Of a DNA stretch of 15,340 nt, positions 6,164 to 15,280 are shown in pieces. A program made the position numbers and the translations under genes. Within the stretch, counting starts at the first letter, position 1, and the number at the start of each line of letters is the position of its first letter. The notes under the pieces were generated by a model. It ran no database searches. It worked only from the letters and a program-made list of their open reading frames with translations, and had not been told where the DNA came from. This DNA is from Thiohalospira sp051746205 (lineage in GTDB: Bacteria > Pseudomonadota > Gammaproteobacteria > Thiohalospirales > Thiohalospiraceae). The stretch is from the NCBI GenBank assembly GCA_051746205.1, contig JBNJEU010000038.1, positions 1-15,340 on the forward strand, written 5' to 3'.

Positions 6164-6454
6164 TCAGGCCATGACGTCGATCTGGCTGCCCAGGCCGTCC
6201 TCATCGGCGAACTCCTCGCCCCCGCCCTCGGGGTTGACGGAGTCCATCAGGGAGCCGAACTCCCCCTCGGGCGCGCTCTCCATGTCGCCACCACTGGTGG
6301 ACTCCACGGGGGGCATGGCGTTGCCCGCCTCGTCCGGGAGCGCGAAGGCTTCGCCGGACCCGCCCGTACCCGTTGCCGACTCGCCGGCCGGGGCGTCCTT
6401 GCTCTTCGGTGGAGGCGGAACGTTCATGCCGCCGCTGATTCCGTCGATTGCCAT
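6164..6454 (-). CDS. 96-residue acidic, low-complexity protein of unknown function under a sigma-54 promoter
   Basis: I do not recognise this protein. It begins MAIDGISGGMNVPPPPKSKD and continues as a Gly/Ser/Pro/Ala- and Glu/Asp-rich chain ending DGLGSQIDVMA. It has no cysteine, no membrane span and no signal peptide, few aromatic residues, and is expected to be largely disordered. That it is a real gene is supported by an excellent AGGAGG 4 nt before the ATG, a sigma-54-type promoter about 60 nt upstream, and a clean intrinsic terminator just after the stop. It forms a single-gene transcription unit between ssb and copA. Its role cannot be assigned; sigma-54 control would suggest a conditionally expressed product (nitrogen, motility, surface or stress functions), but that is inference only. 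Confidence 0.72.
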   Translation of the reverse strand: MAIDGISGGMNVPPPPKSKDAPAGESATGTGGSGEAFALPDEAGNAMPPVESTSGGDMESAPEGEFGSLMDSVNPEGGGEEFADEDGLGSQIDVMA

Positions 6455-6484
6455 GGGAACCTCCTGAATGGCTGTTGTGGATCA

Positions 6485-6501
6485 CCGCCCGCATCGGGCG
6501 G
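6485..6501. repeat. Hairpin in the leader of the 96-residue protein gene
   Basis: CCGCCCG (6485-6491) and CGGGCGG (6495-6501) form a 7-bp stem with a 3-nt loop, inside the predicted 5' leader (about 6505-6455). It could stabilise the transcript or modulate its translation; it does not cover the ribosome binding site. Confidence 0.5.
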
Positions 6502-6515
6502 CCCTGCCTCGAGGG

Positions 6516-6532
6516 AGCAGGTTCCGTGCCAA
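6516..6532 (-). promoter_or_regulatory. Sigma-54 (RpoN) promoter
   Basis: The minus strand reads TTGGCACGGAACCTGCT. The consensus YTGGCACGRNNNTTGCW is matched at every defined position except one (C for the first T of TTGC). The GG (6530-6529) and GC (6518-6517) pairs have the required 10-nt separation. The predicted transcription start is about 6505, giving a 51-nt leader to the ATG at 6454. Confidence 0.78.
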
Positions 6533-6604
6533 CAACCATGGGAAGCCGTCCGGTTCCAGAATGACACACCGGTTTTTCGGGGCATGACGGGGGTCGGAAA
6601 GGGA

Positions 6605-6643
6605 TGTGCCATCCGGGCCCGTTCGCGGTTACCGGATGGCACA
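6605..6643. promoter_or_regulatory. Perfect 12-bp-arm inverted repeat, candidate enhancer site
   Basis: TGTGCCATCCGG (6605-6616) and CCGGATGGCACA (6632-6643) are perfect reverse complements around 15 nt. The centre lies about 119 bp upstream of the predicted sigma-54 start, the typical distance for a dimeric enhancer-binding protein. It also lies about 75 bp after the ssb stop, so an RNA hairpin at the end of the ssb transcript is an alternative. No U-tract follows it on either strand, which favours a DNA role. Confidence 0.5.
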
Positions 6644-6663
6644 CGGGGTGGCGGCAAGCGTGT

Positions 6664-6695
6664 TCAGGGGGCGGAACGGGGGTGCCGCCCCCTGA
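6664..6695 (-). terminator. GC-rich hairpin after ssb, possible terminator
   Basis: TCAGGGGGCGG (6664-6674) pairs with CCGCCCCCTGA (6685-6695) in an 11-bp perfect stem with a 10-nt loop, beginning about 21 nt after the ssb stop. No U-run follows on the minus strand, so it is either a non-canonical terminator or a structure protecting the 3' end of the mRNA. Confidence 0.45.
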
Positions 6696-6716
6696 TTGCC
6701 GCCCCGGATCAATCTG

Positions 6717-7259
6717 TCAGAACGGGATGTCGTCGTCCATGTCGTCGAACTGGCTCGGGGCGCCGCCGCCCTGGCCACCGCCCTGCGGAGCGCCTCCACC
6801 GGCGGGGGGCGGCCCCCCCTGGGGACCACCGGAGCCGCCACCGGACTGACCACCGCCGCCGAAGCCGCCGCCCTGGCCACCCCCCTGGTAGCCACCGCCA
6901 CCCCCGAAGTCGCCGCCGCCACCGCGGCTGTCGAGCATCTGCATGTCGTTGGCGACGATCTCGGTGGTGTAACGGTCCTGGCCGTCCTGGCCCTGCCACT
7001 TGCGGGTCTGCAGGCGGCCCTCGATGTAGACCTTGGAGCCCTTCTTCAGGTACTCGCCGGCGATCTCGCCGAGGCGGCCGAACATCACCACCCGGTGCCA
7101 CTCGGTGTTCTCGCGCTGTTCGCCGCTCTGTTTGTCCTTCCAGCTCTCGGTGGTGGCGACGTTGATGTTGGCAACCGCCGCCCCGTTCTGGGTATAGCGG
7201 ATCTCCGGGTCCGCCCCGAGATTGCCGATGATGATTGCCTTGTTGATTCCTCGCGCCAT
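6717..7259 (-). CDS. ssb: Single-stranded DNA-binding protein
   Basis: The 180-residue protein coats single-stranded DNA as a tetramer during replication, repair and recombination. The OB-fold is at about residues 1-110 (MARGINKAIIIGNLGADPEI; WHRVVMFGRLGEIAGEYLKKGSKVYIEGRLQTRKW). A very Gly-rich linker follows at about 112-168, then the acidic tail ending MDDDIPF, the docking site for partner proteins. The start at 7259 matches the family and is preceded by GAGGAGAG; longer in-frame forms are rejected. The neighbours yajR and uvrA repeat a gene order common in gammaproteobacteria, where ssb lies near uvrA. No LexA box of the CTGT-N8-ACAG type is visible upstream. Confidence 0.98.
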   Translation of the reverse strand: MARGINKAIIIGNLGADPEIRYTQNGAAVANINVATTESWKDKQSGEQRENTEWHRVVMFGRLGEIAGEYLKKGSKVYIEGRLQTRKWQGQDGQDRYTTEIVANDMQMLDSRGGGGDFGGGGGYQGGGQGGGFGGGGQSGGGSGGPQGGPPPAGGGAPQGGGQGGGAPSQFDDMDDDIPF

Positions 7260-7362
7260 TGGTTTCTCTCCTCTTCGCGAATCATGTCCACCGGCCATGG
7301 GGGATTCGGTGTCCCGCGCCGGCATCCTTGCCAGCGCCGCCCTGTGTCGGCACTGAACCGCC

Positions 7363-7368
7363 ACTATA
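7363..7368 (-). promoter_or_regulatory. Likely -10 box of the ssb promoter
   Basis: TATAGT on the minus strand is the best -10 match upstream of ssb, about 105 nt from the start codon. The -35 region (TTTTCC at 17 nt spacing) is poor. The overlapping TATACA on the plus strand (7365-7370) could serve the brnA-like fragment. Confidence 0.4.
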
Positions 7369-7404
7369 CAAGAGCCGCCCGCCGGGGAAAACGGCGGAGG
7401 GCCG

Positions 7405-7512
7405 ATGGACGCCGATGTCATCACGTGGTTCAGGTCAGGGGGCGATCGATACCAGACGCGCATCAACGCCGCCCTGCGCGAGTATATCCGCGAGCATGAG
7501 GAGTCCCGTTAA
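7405..7512 (+). CDS. 35-residue BrnA-like antitoxin remnant or mini-protein
   Basis: ATG at 7405 to TAA at 7510-7512 encodes MDADVITWFRSGGDRYQTRI and then NAALREYIREHEESR. This matches the C-terminal ribbon-helix-helix part of BrnA antitoxins (consensus roughly LDADVLAWFKxxGxGYQTRINALLRxY). Normal BrnA is about 80-100 residues, and its N-terminal part is missing: the frame is open only to 7357 and that stretch does not look like BrnA. There is no brnT toxin on either side. GGAGG lies 4 nt before the ATG, so expression is possible. It is either a decayed leftover of a brnTA module or a stand-alone DNA-binding mini-protein. Its TAA overlaps the TAA of the convergent yajR by sharing TTAA. Confidence 0.6.
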   Translation: MDADVITWFRSGGDRYQTRINAALREYIREHEESR

Positions 7513-8879
7513 CCGGCTCCCGCCGGCGCGGCCACCACGTCCCCCAGCGCCGCCTCATCCAGGTGCGCCGTGTCGACCTTGAGGTAGGCGGCCCCCTCGT
7601 CGACAACGACTTCCGCCTCGACCACGCCGGACACCGCCAGCAGACGCCGGCGTAGCGCCCCGGCCTCCGGCACCGGCTCCGGCAGGCCGACCACGCGATT
7701 GATCAGGTAGCGCGGCGGTGCCATGCCTCGCGCGACCAGCCACCACAGCCCGACGGCCACGGCGACGAAGGCGAACACCGCGCCGCTCTCGCCCCAGCCG
7801 TACAAGGTCCCGCCGAGCAGCCCGCCGCCAAAGGCGCCAAGGAACTGGGCTGCCGAGTAGACACCCATGGCGGTGCCCTTGGCCGCCGCCGGCGCAGCCT
7901 TCGCCACCAGTGAAGGCAGGCTCGCCTCGAGCAGATTGAAGGCGGTGAAGAAGAGCACCAGCGTCGCCACCAGCAGCGACCATAGCGCTGTCGTCGTCGC
8001 CGTCCAGAGCCCGACCACCGCCGCCAGCAGGGCGATGATGGCGCCGAGGAACACGCCGCGCAGCCGCCGCCGGCGCTCCGCCAGGACCACGAACGGCACC
8101 ATCAGGGCGAACGCGAGCAGCACCACCGGCAGATAGAGCCAGCCGTGGTACTCCGCCGCCAGTCCCAGGGTGTCGCGCAGCACCAGCGGCAGGGCGACGA
8201 ACAGCGCGGTCAGGCTCAGATGGAGGATGAAGATGCCGACGTCGAGCCGGCGCAGTTCCGCATCGGCCAGCACCCGCCGGAACTGCGCCGGCACCGCCTC
8301 GGTGTCGCTGTGGACGGTGACCCGGGGCGGGCTCGGCACCACCAGCGCGACCATGGCGATTCCGATCAGTGCCATCAGCGCGGTGAGCCAGAAGATCCCG
8401 TCCACCCCGACCCAGCGGCCGAGCAGCGGACCGAGCACCAGCGCGGCGGAGAATGACAGGCCGATGGTGAGGCCGATGACCGCCAGCGTCCGCAGCCGCA
8501 CCTCCTCACGGGTCAGGTCCGCCAGCAGCGCCAGCACCACGGCGGCGATGGCCCCGGCGCCCTGGAGCGCCCGGCCGAGGATCACCCCCTGGATGGAGAC
8601 GGCCTCGGCGGCGATGCCCGAGCCGACGGCGAAGATCAGCAGTCCGACGATGATCATCGGCTTGCGGCCGACCCGGTCGGACAGCATGCCGAAGGGGATC
8701 TGCAACGCCGCCTGGGTCAGGCCGTAGATCCCGATGGCCAGACCCACCAGGACCGGCGTCGTCCCCGCCAGCCCCTCGGCGTACAGGGCGAACACCGGCA
8801 GGATCATGAACAGCCCCAGCATCCGCAGGGCATAGATCCCCGCGAGTCCGGCCGTCGCTCTGCGCTCGATGCGGTTCAT
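7509..8879 (-). CDS. yajR: YajR-type major facilitator transporter with C-terminal YAM domain
   Basis: The 456-residue inner-membrane protein closely follows E. coli YajR (454 residues) in layout: RRATAGLAGIYALRMLGLFM at the N-terminus, GIYGLTQAALQIPFG in span 2, motif A GMLSDRVGRKP (64-74), GRALQGAGAIAA in span 4, twelve predicted spans to about residue 383, and a soluble ferredoxin-like YAM domain at about 400-451. The substrate of YajR is not established; it is assumed to be a proton-driven drug or metabolite exporter. The start at 8879 fits the family; the longer frame to 9719 runs into uvrA antisense and is rejected. The ribosome binding site is only a G-run. It is divergent from uvrA. 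Confidence 0.93.
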   Translation of the reverse strand: MNRIERRATAGLAGIYALRMLGLFMILPVFALYAEGLAGTTPVLVGLAIGIYGLTQAALQIPFGMLSDRVGRKPMIIVGLLIFAVGSGIAAEAVSIQGVILGRALQGAGAIAAVVLALLADLTREEVRLRTLAVIGLTIGLSFSAALVLGPLLGRWVGVDGIFWLTALMALIGIAMVALVVPSPPRVTVHSDTEAVPAQFRRVLADAELRRLDVGIFILHLSLTALFVALPLVLRDTLGLAAEYHGWLYLPVVLLAFALMVPFVVLAERRRRLRGVFLGAIIALLAAVVGLWTATTTALWSLLVATLVLFFTAFNLLEASLPSLVAKAAPAAAKGTAMGVYSAAQFLGAFGGGLLGGTLYGWGESGAVFAFVAVAVGLWWLVARGMAPPRYLINRVVGLPEPVPEAGALRRRLLAVSGVVEAEVVVDEGAAYLKVDTAHLDEAALGDVVAAPAGAG

Positions 8880-8907
8880 GGCCCCCCCGGTCTTCGGAAA
8901 AAGCGGC

Positions 8908-8934
8908 CGGAAAAGGGGACTGTCCCCTTTTCCG
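8908..8934. repeat. 27-bp perfect palindrome between yajR and uvrA
   Basis: Thirteen-bp arms, CGGAAAAGGGGAC and GTCCCCTTTTCCG, flank a single T. A partial copy of the arm start (CGGAAAAA) lies at about 8896-8903. It sits in the leader of yajR and upstream of the uvrA -10 box. It resembles REP-like dispersed palindromes rather than a LexA box, for which the CTGT-N8-ACAG pattern is not met. Confidence 0.7.
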
Positions 8935-8936
8935 CC

Positions 8937-8966
8937 TTCCCCCGCCACGGGGAAGCGGCGTATATT
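8937..8966 (+). promoter_or_regulatory. Possible uvrA promoter
   Basis: TATATT at 8961-8966 is a good -10 box; TTCCCC at 8937-8942 is a weak -35 at 18 nt spacing. The start would be near 8973, 24 nt before the uvrA ATG. The same AT-rich patch read on the minus strand gives TAATAT, a possible -10 for the divergent yajR. Confidence 0.45.
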
Positions 8967-8996
8967 AGCAGGTTGCCCAAAACGCCGGAACGCATC

Positions 8997-11825
<2,829 letters not shown>

Positions 11826-11834
11826 CCGGGGCGG

Positions 11835-12494
11835 TCAGTCCTCCTCGCGCTCCTTCTCGGCGGCCTGGAGCACCGGGTCGTCGTCGGCGCTCCACTCGCC
11901 CATCCGGGTGATGAGGGCGTCGAGCCCGTCGCGGCGGATGATGGGGCCGAAATTCGAGCGGTAGTTGGTCACCGCGCTGATCCCCTCCACGGAGACATCG
12001 AAGACGCGCCACTCGCCGTCGCGCAGGATGACCCGGAAGGTCACCGGCACCGGCGAGCCGTCCTCCGGCACGGCCTCGGCGCGCACCGTGCCCAGCGGCC
12101 GGCCCTCGTCCCGGCGCATCTCCTCGAAGCGCAGGTCCCAGGCGTCGAACTCGAGCAGGGCCGACGAGTAGAACCGCATCAGCATCTGCTGGAACTCGTC
12201 CTGGAATTCGCTCAACTGGTCGTCGCTGGCGTCGCGGGCGTGGCGGCCCAGCACCCAGCGCGAGGCCACCTCGAAGTCGACGAGCGGTACCAGCTTCCTG
12301 TCAACGAGATCGTGCAGGGCCTCCTCGTCTCCAGCGTAATGCTCCTCGTTGGCGGCCAGTTCCTCCTGGATCGCGTCGGCCGCCTCCTTCAACGTCTCGT
12401 GGGCCGGCCGCGGCTCGGCCACCGCCGTGGTCGCCACCAGCAGTGCGGCCATCAGGGCCACCGCCATGAACCACCCGTTCCGCACGCGCCTCAT
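11835..12494 (-). CDS. mlaC: MlaC/Ttg2D family periplasmic phospholipid-binding protein
   Basis: The 219-residue precursor (E. coli MlaC 211) has a signal peptide at residues 1-26 (basic MRRVRNGWF, hydrophobic core, AVA cleavage site before E27). The mature part shows the Ttg2D/MlaC pattern: LVDFEVASRWVLGRHAR, FQDEFQQMLMRFYSSAL, VTFRVILRDGEWRVFDVSVE and GISAVTNYRSNF (171-182). MlaC shuttles phospholipids between the outer-membrane MlaA complex and the inner-membrane MlaFEDB transporter. The start at 12494 gives the signal peptide and has GGGAGG about 6 nt upstream; the longer frame to 12557 would spoil it. The gene stands alone, without mlaFEDB in the window, so it may be a second, orphan MlaC-like protein. 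Confidence 0.88.
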   Translation of the reverse strand: MRRVRNGWFMAVALMAALLVATTAVAEPRPAHETLKEAADAIQEELAANEEHYAGDEEALHDLVDRKLVPLVDFEVASRWVLGRHARDASDDQLSEFQDEFQQMLMRFYSSALLEFDAWDLRFEEMRRDEGRPLGTVRAEAVPEDGSPVPVTFRVILRDGEWRVFDVSVEGISAVTNYRSNFGPIIRRDGLDALITRMGEWSADDDPVLQAAEKEREED

Positions 12495-12685
12495 CTCCAC
12501 CTCCCGTTCCGTTCCGATACGGGCCACCCCGACGGAGCGCCCCCTCTGTTCCGCCATGCTAGATCACTCCCCGGCGAACAGCCAGCGCCGGCGCACCCCG
12601 TGAACGGGCTTTGTCTGGCCCCCGGGCCCGCACAATGGCACTATCCCCCGGACACGCACCAACCCGAGCAGCGGAGTCCTGACCG

Positions 12686-13705
12686 ATGAGCCGACCCGAC
12701 ACCCGCAACGGCGCCTTCCCCGGCACCCGTCCGCGCCGCATGCGCCGGGACCCCTTCTCCCGGCGGCTGATGCGCGAGAACCATCTGCGCGCCGACGACC
12801 TCATCTACCCGGTCTTCATCACCGAGGGCGCCGGCAAACGCGAGCCGGTACCCTCCATGCCCGGCGTCGAGCGCCTGAGCCTGGACGAACTCCTGAAGGA
12901 GGCCGAGCGCGCCCGGGAACTGGACATCGCGGCACTGGCGCTGTTCCCCGTGGTCCCGCCGGAGCGCAAGAGCGACGACGCCCGCGAGGCGTACAACCCG
13001 GAGGGGCTGGCACAGCGCGCGGTGGCGGCGTTGAAGGCGGAATTCCCGACCCTGGGCGTGATCACCGATGTCGCACTCGACCCCTTCACCAGCCACGGCC
13101 AGGACGGCCTGCTGGACGAGCACGGCTACGTCACCAACGACGCCACGGTGGAGGTGCTGGTCCGTCAGGCCCTTTCCCACGCCGCGGCCGGGGCCGATGT
13201 GGTCGCCCCCTCCGACATGATGGACGGCCGCGTCGGCGCCATTCGGGAGGCGCTGGAGGCGGCCGACCACGTGAACACCCGGATCCTCGCCTACGCCGCC
13301 AAGTACGCCTCGGCCTTCTACGGCCCGTTCCGGGACGCCGTGGGCTCCGCCGCCAACCTCGGCGGGGGCGACAAGTCCACCTACCAGATGGATCCGGCCA
13401 ACAGCGACGAGGCGCTCCGCGAGGTCGGCCTCGACCTGGACGAGGGCGCCGACATGGTAATGATCAAGCCGGGGATGCCGTATCTGGATATTGTTCGCCG
13501 GGTGAAGGACCAGTTCGCCGCGCCGACCTATGTCTACCAGGTCAGCGGTGAATACGCGATGCTCAAGGCCGCCGCCCACAGCGGCTGGCTGGCGGAACAG
13601 GCGGTGGTCATGGAGAGCCTGCTGGCATGCAAGCGCGCCGGCGCCGACGGCATCCTCACCTACTACGCACTGGACGCGGCCGAATGGCTGCGGGAGGGTC
13701 ACTGA
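12686..13705 (+). CDS. hemB: Delta-aminolevulinic acid dehydratase (porphobilinogen synthase)
   Basis: The 339-residue enzyme joins two 5-aminolevulinate molecules into porphobilinogen, an early step of haem, sirohaem and chlorophyll synthesis. The Schiff-base lysines are K206 (AYAAKYASAFYGPFRD) and K261 (MVMIKPGMPYLDI). The metal site reads DVALDPFTSHGQDG (128-141): the three cysteines of zinc enzymes are replaced by A130, D132 and D140, as in the Mg-dependent Pseudomonas type. The N-terminal arm (RRMRRDPFSRRLMREN) supports octamer formation. GGAG lies about 10 nt before the ATG. No convincing promoter is seen in the region shared with the divergent mlaC. aroE begins 1 nt after the stop, so the two form an operon. 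Confidence 0.98.
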   Translation: MSRPDTRNGAFPGTRPRRMRRDPFSRRLMRENHLRADDLIYPVFITEGAGKREPVPSMPGVERLSLDELLKEAERARELDIAALALFPVVPPERKSDDAREAYNPEGLAQRAVAALKAEFPTLGVITDVALDPFTSHGQDGLLDEHGYVTNDATVEVLVRQALSHAAAGADVVAPSDMMDGRVGAIREALEAADHVNTRILAYAAKYASAFYGPFRDAVGSAANLGGGDKSTYQMDPANSDEALREVGLDLDEGADMVMIKPGMPYLDIVRRVKDQFAAPTYVYQVSGEYAMLKAAAHSGWLAEQAVVMESLLACKRAGADGILTYYALDAAEWLREGH

Positions 13706-13706
13706 G

Positions 13707-14561
13707 ATGAGTCACGATCCGTTCGATTTTACCCCCTCTCCGGACCGCTACGCGGTGATGGGGAACCCGGTGGGCCACAGCCGTTCACCCCGGATCCACG
13801 CCCTGTTCGCCGAGCAGACCGAACAGAACCTGACCTACGAGGCCATTCAGGTGGATCCCGGCGGTCTCGCCCAGGCCATCGGCAACTTCCGGGCCAGCGG
13901 CGGCCACGGCCTGAACATCACCGTGCCGTTCAAGGAGAAGGCCTTCGAGCTGGCGGACCGTCTTTCGGACCGGGCCCGCCAGGCCGGGGCCGTGAACACC
14001 CTGACGCTGGATGACGACGGCGTCGCCGGCGACAACACCGACGGCGTCGGTCTGGTCGCCGACCTGCGGGACCATCTGGAGTGGACCCTGGCGGGTGCCC
14101 GGATCCTGCTGGTGGGGGCCGGCGGTGCGGCCCGGGGCACCATCGTGCCGCTCCTGGAGGCGGGCCCGGCGGAACTGCGGGTGGTCAATCGCACCCCCGA
14201 TCGCGCCCGTGAACTGGCCGCCCACTTCCAGGGTCACGGCTCCATCAGTGGGGGCTCCCTCGAGAGTGCCGACACGCCCTTCGACATCGTCATCAATGCC
14301 ACCGCCGCCAGTCTGGACGGCGCCATCCCGGCGCTGGCTCCGGCGGTGGTCGGCGAGAACACGGCGGTCTACGACATGATGTACGCCGCGGCGCCGACCC
14401 CCTTCATCCGCTGGGGGCTGGATCACGGGGCCTCGGTGGTGGCCGACGGCCTCGGCATGCTGGTGGAACAGGCGGCGGAATCCTTCGACATCTGGCGCGG
14501 GGTACGGCCGGAGACCGCCCCGGTGCTCGCCGCCCTGCGGCGGGACCTGGAGGCGGTCTAG
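13707..14561 (+). CDS. aroE: Shikimate dehydrogenase (NADP+)
   Basis: The 284-residue enzyme reduces 3-dehydroshikimate to shikimate in aromatic amino acid synthesis. The substrate domain has GNPVGHSRSPRIHALF (19-34), NITVPFKEK with catalytic K76, and GDNTDGVGL with catalytic D112. The Rossmann domain has GAGGAARG (137-144) and VNRTPDRA, with NRT contacting NADP phosphate. INATAAS stands in place of the usual NATSAG. GLGMLVEQAAESF near the end holds the substrate-contacting glutamine. The start at 13707 is 1 nt after the hemB stop, with GGGAGGG inside hemB as ribosome binding site, which indicates coupling. Its TAG shares CTAG with the stop of the convergent adk. Confidence 0.97.
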   Translation: MSHDPFDFTPSPDRYAVMGNPVGHSRSPRIHALFAEQTEQNLTYEAIQVDPGGLAQAIGNFRASGGHGLNITVPFKEKAFELADRLSDRARQAGAVNTLTLDDDGVAGDNTDGVGLVADLRDHLEWTLAGARILLVGAGGAARGTIVPLLEAGPAELRVVNRTPDRARELAAHFQGHGSISGGSLESADTPFDIVINATAASLDGAIPALAPAVVGENTAVYDMMYAAAPTPFIRWGLDHGASVVADGLGMLVEQAAESFDIWRGVRPETAPVLAALRRDLEAV

Positions 14562-15208
14562 GCGCGGGCGTCGAGGACCTCGGTGATGGCCTTGAAGATG
14601 GCGTCCACCTCGCCGACCCCCTCGACCACTTCCAGCTTGCCCTGATCGCGGTAGTAGGCCTCCAGCGGCGCAGTCTGCTCCTGGAAGACCTCCAGACGGC
14701 TGCGGATCGTCTCCTCGTTGTCGTCCTCGCGGTGGAGCAGCTTGCCGCCGCACTTGTCGCAGCGCCCGTCGACGCTCGGCGGGGCGCTGTAGATGTTGTA
14801 CATCTGACCGCAGGACTCGCAGGTGCGCCGACCGGTGAGCCGCTCCATGAGCACGTCGAAATCCACGTGGATGTGCAGGGCGGTGTCCAGCGGCTGTCCA
14901 AGCTTCGCCAGCATCGCGTCCAGCGCCTCGGCCTGCGGGATGTTGCGCGGGAAGCCGTCGAGGATGAAGCCGTTGCCGGTGTCGGGCTGCTGCAGCCGAT
15001 CCTCGATCATGCCGAGAACGATGTCGTCGGAAACCAGTTCACCGGCGTCCATGGCCGCCTTCGCCTTCTTCCCCAGCGGGGTCTCGGCCTTCACCGCGGC
15101 GCGCAGCAGGTCGCCCGTGGAGACCTGGGGAATGCCGTAGCGCTCCACCAGCTGCTTGGCCTGCGTGCCCTTGCCCGAGCCGGGGGCTCCCAACAGAACG
15201 ATTCGCAT
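14558..15208 (-). CDS. adk: Adenylate kinase, long form with four-cysteine LID
   Basis: The 216-residue enzyme interconverts ATP + AMP and 2 ADP. It begins MRIVLLGAPGSGKGTQ, with the P-loop GAPGSGKGT at 7-15, followed by the AMP-binding part (STGDLLRAAV, GFILDGFPRN). The LID holds CESC (C130, C133) and CDKC (C150, C153), a zinc-binding set; E. coli Adk carries non-cysteine residues there. Four-cysteine LIDs are best known from Gram-positives but also occur in some proteobacteria, where they are associated with stability. The start at 15208 fits the family; the Shine-Dalgarno is weak (GGAAAG well upstream). A clear promoter lies at 15253-15280, and the gene ends overlapping aroE by 4 nt. Confidence 0.98.
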   Translation of the reverse strand: MRIVLLGAPGSGKGTQAKQLVERYGIPQVSTGDLLRAAVKAETPLGKKAKAAMDAGELVSDDIVLGMIEDRLQQPDTGNGFILDGFPRNIPQAEALDAMLAKLGQPLDTALHIHVDFDVLMERLTGRRTCESCGQMYNIYSAPPSVDGRCDKCGGKLLHREDDNEETIRSRLEVFQEQTAPLEAYYRDQGKLEVVEGVGEVDAIFKAITEVLDARA

Positions 15209-15252
15209 GGGTCGATTCTCGCTTTCCGGAGGTGAATGGAATGACCGCCAAA

Positions 15253-15280
15253 CCTATACCTCGGCGGGGTATGGCGTCAA
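15253..15280 (-). promoter_or_regulatory. Sigma-70 promoter of adk
   Basis: TTGACG (15280-15275) and TATAGG (15258-15253) lie 16 nt apart on the minus strand, five and four matches to consensus. The start should be near 15246, giving a leader of about 38 nt. A small dyad ATACC-N7-GGTAT (15256-15272) lies across the spacer and may be chance. Nothing recognisable is seen from 15281 to the window end. Confidence 0.72.

Noticed and set aside
6016..6204. N-terminal extension of copA by 63 residues
   Set aside because: It would cross the intrinsic terminator at 6114-6142, and the ATG at 6015 has a good ribosome site and starts right before the metal-binding domain.
6201..6644. A 147-residue minus-strand frame overlapping the 96-residue protein
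   Set aside because: It is in another frame, lacks a ribosome site, would span the sigma-54 promoter and leader, and shows no recognisable composition or domain.
8908..8934. LexA (SOS) box upstream of uvrA
   Set aside because: The palindrome contains CTGT but not the CTGT-N8-ACAG pattern, and no other LexA-like site is visible before uvrA or ssb.
12600..12650. hemB promoter with TTGTCT as -35
   Set aside because: No acceptable -10 hexamer is found at 16-18 nt spacing; the nearby CACAAT and CACTAT lie at wrong distances.
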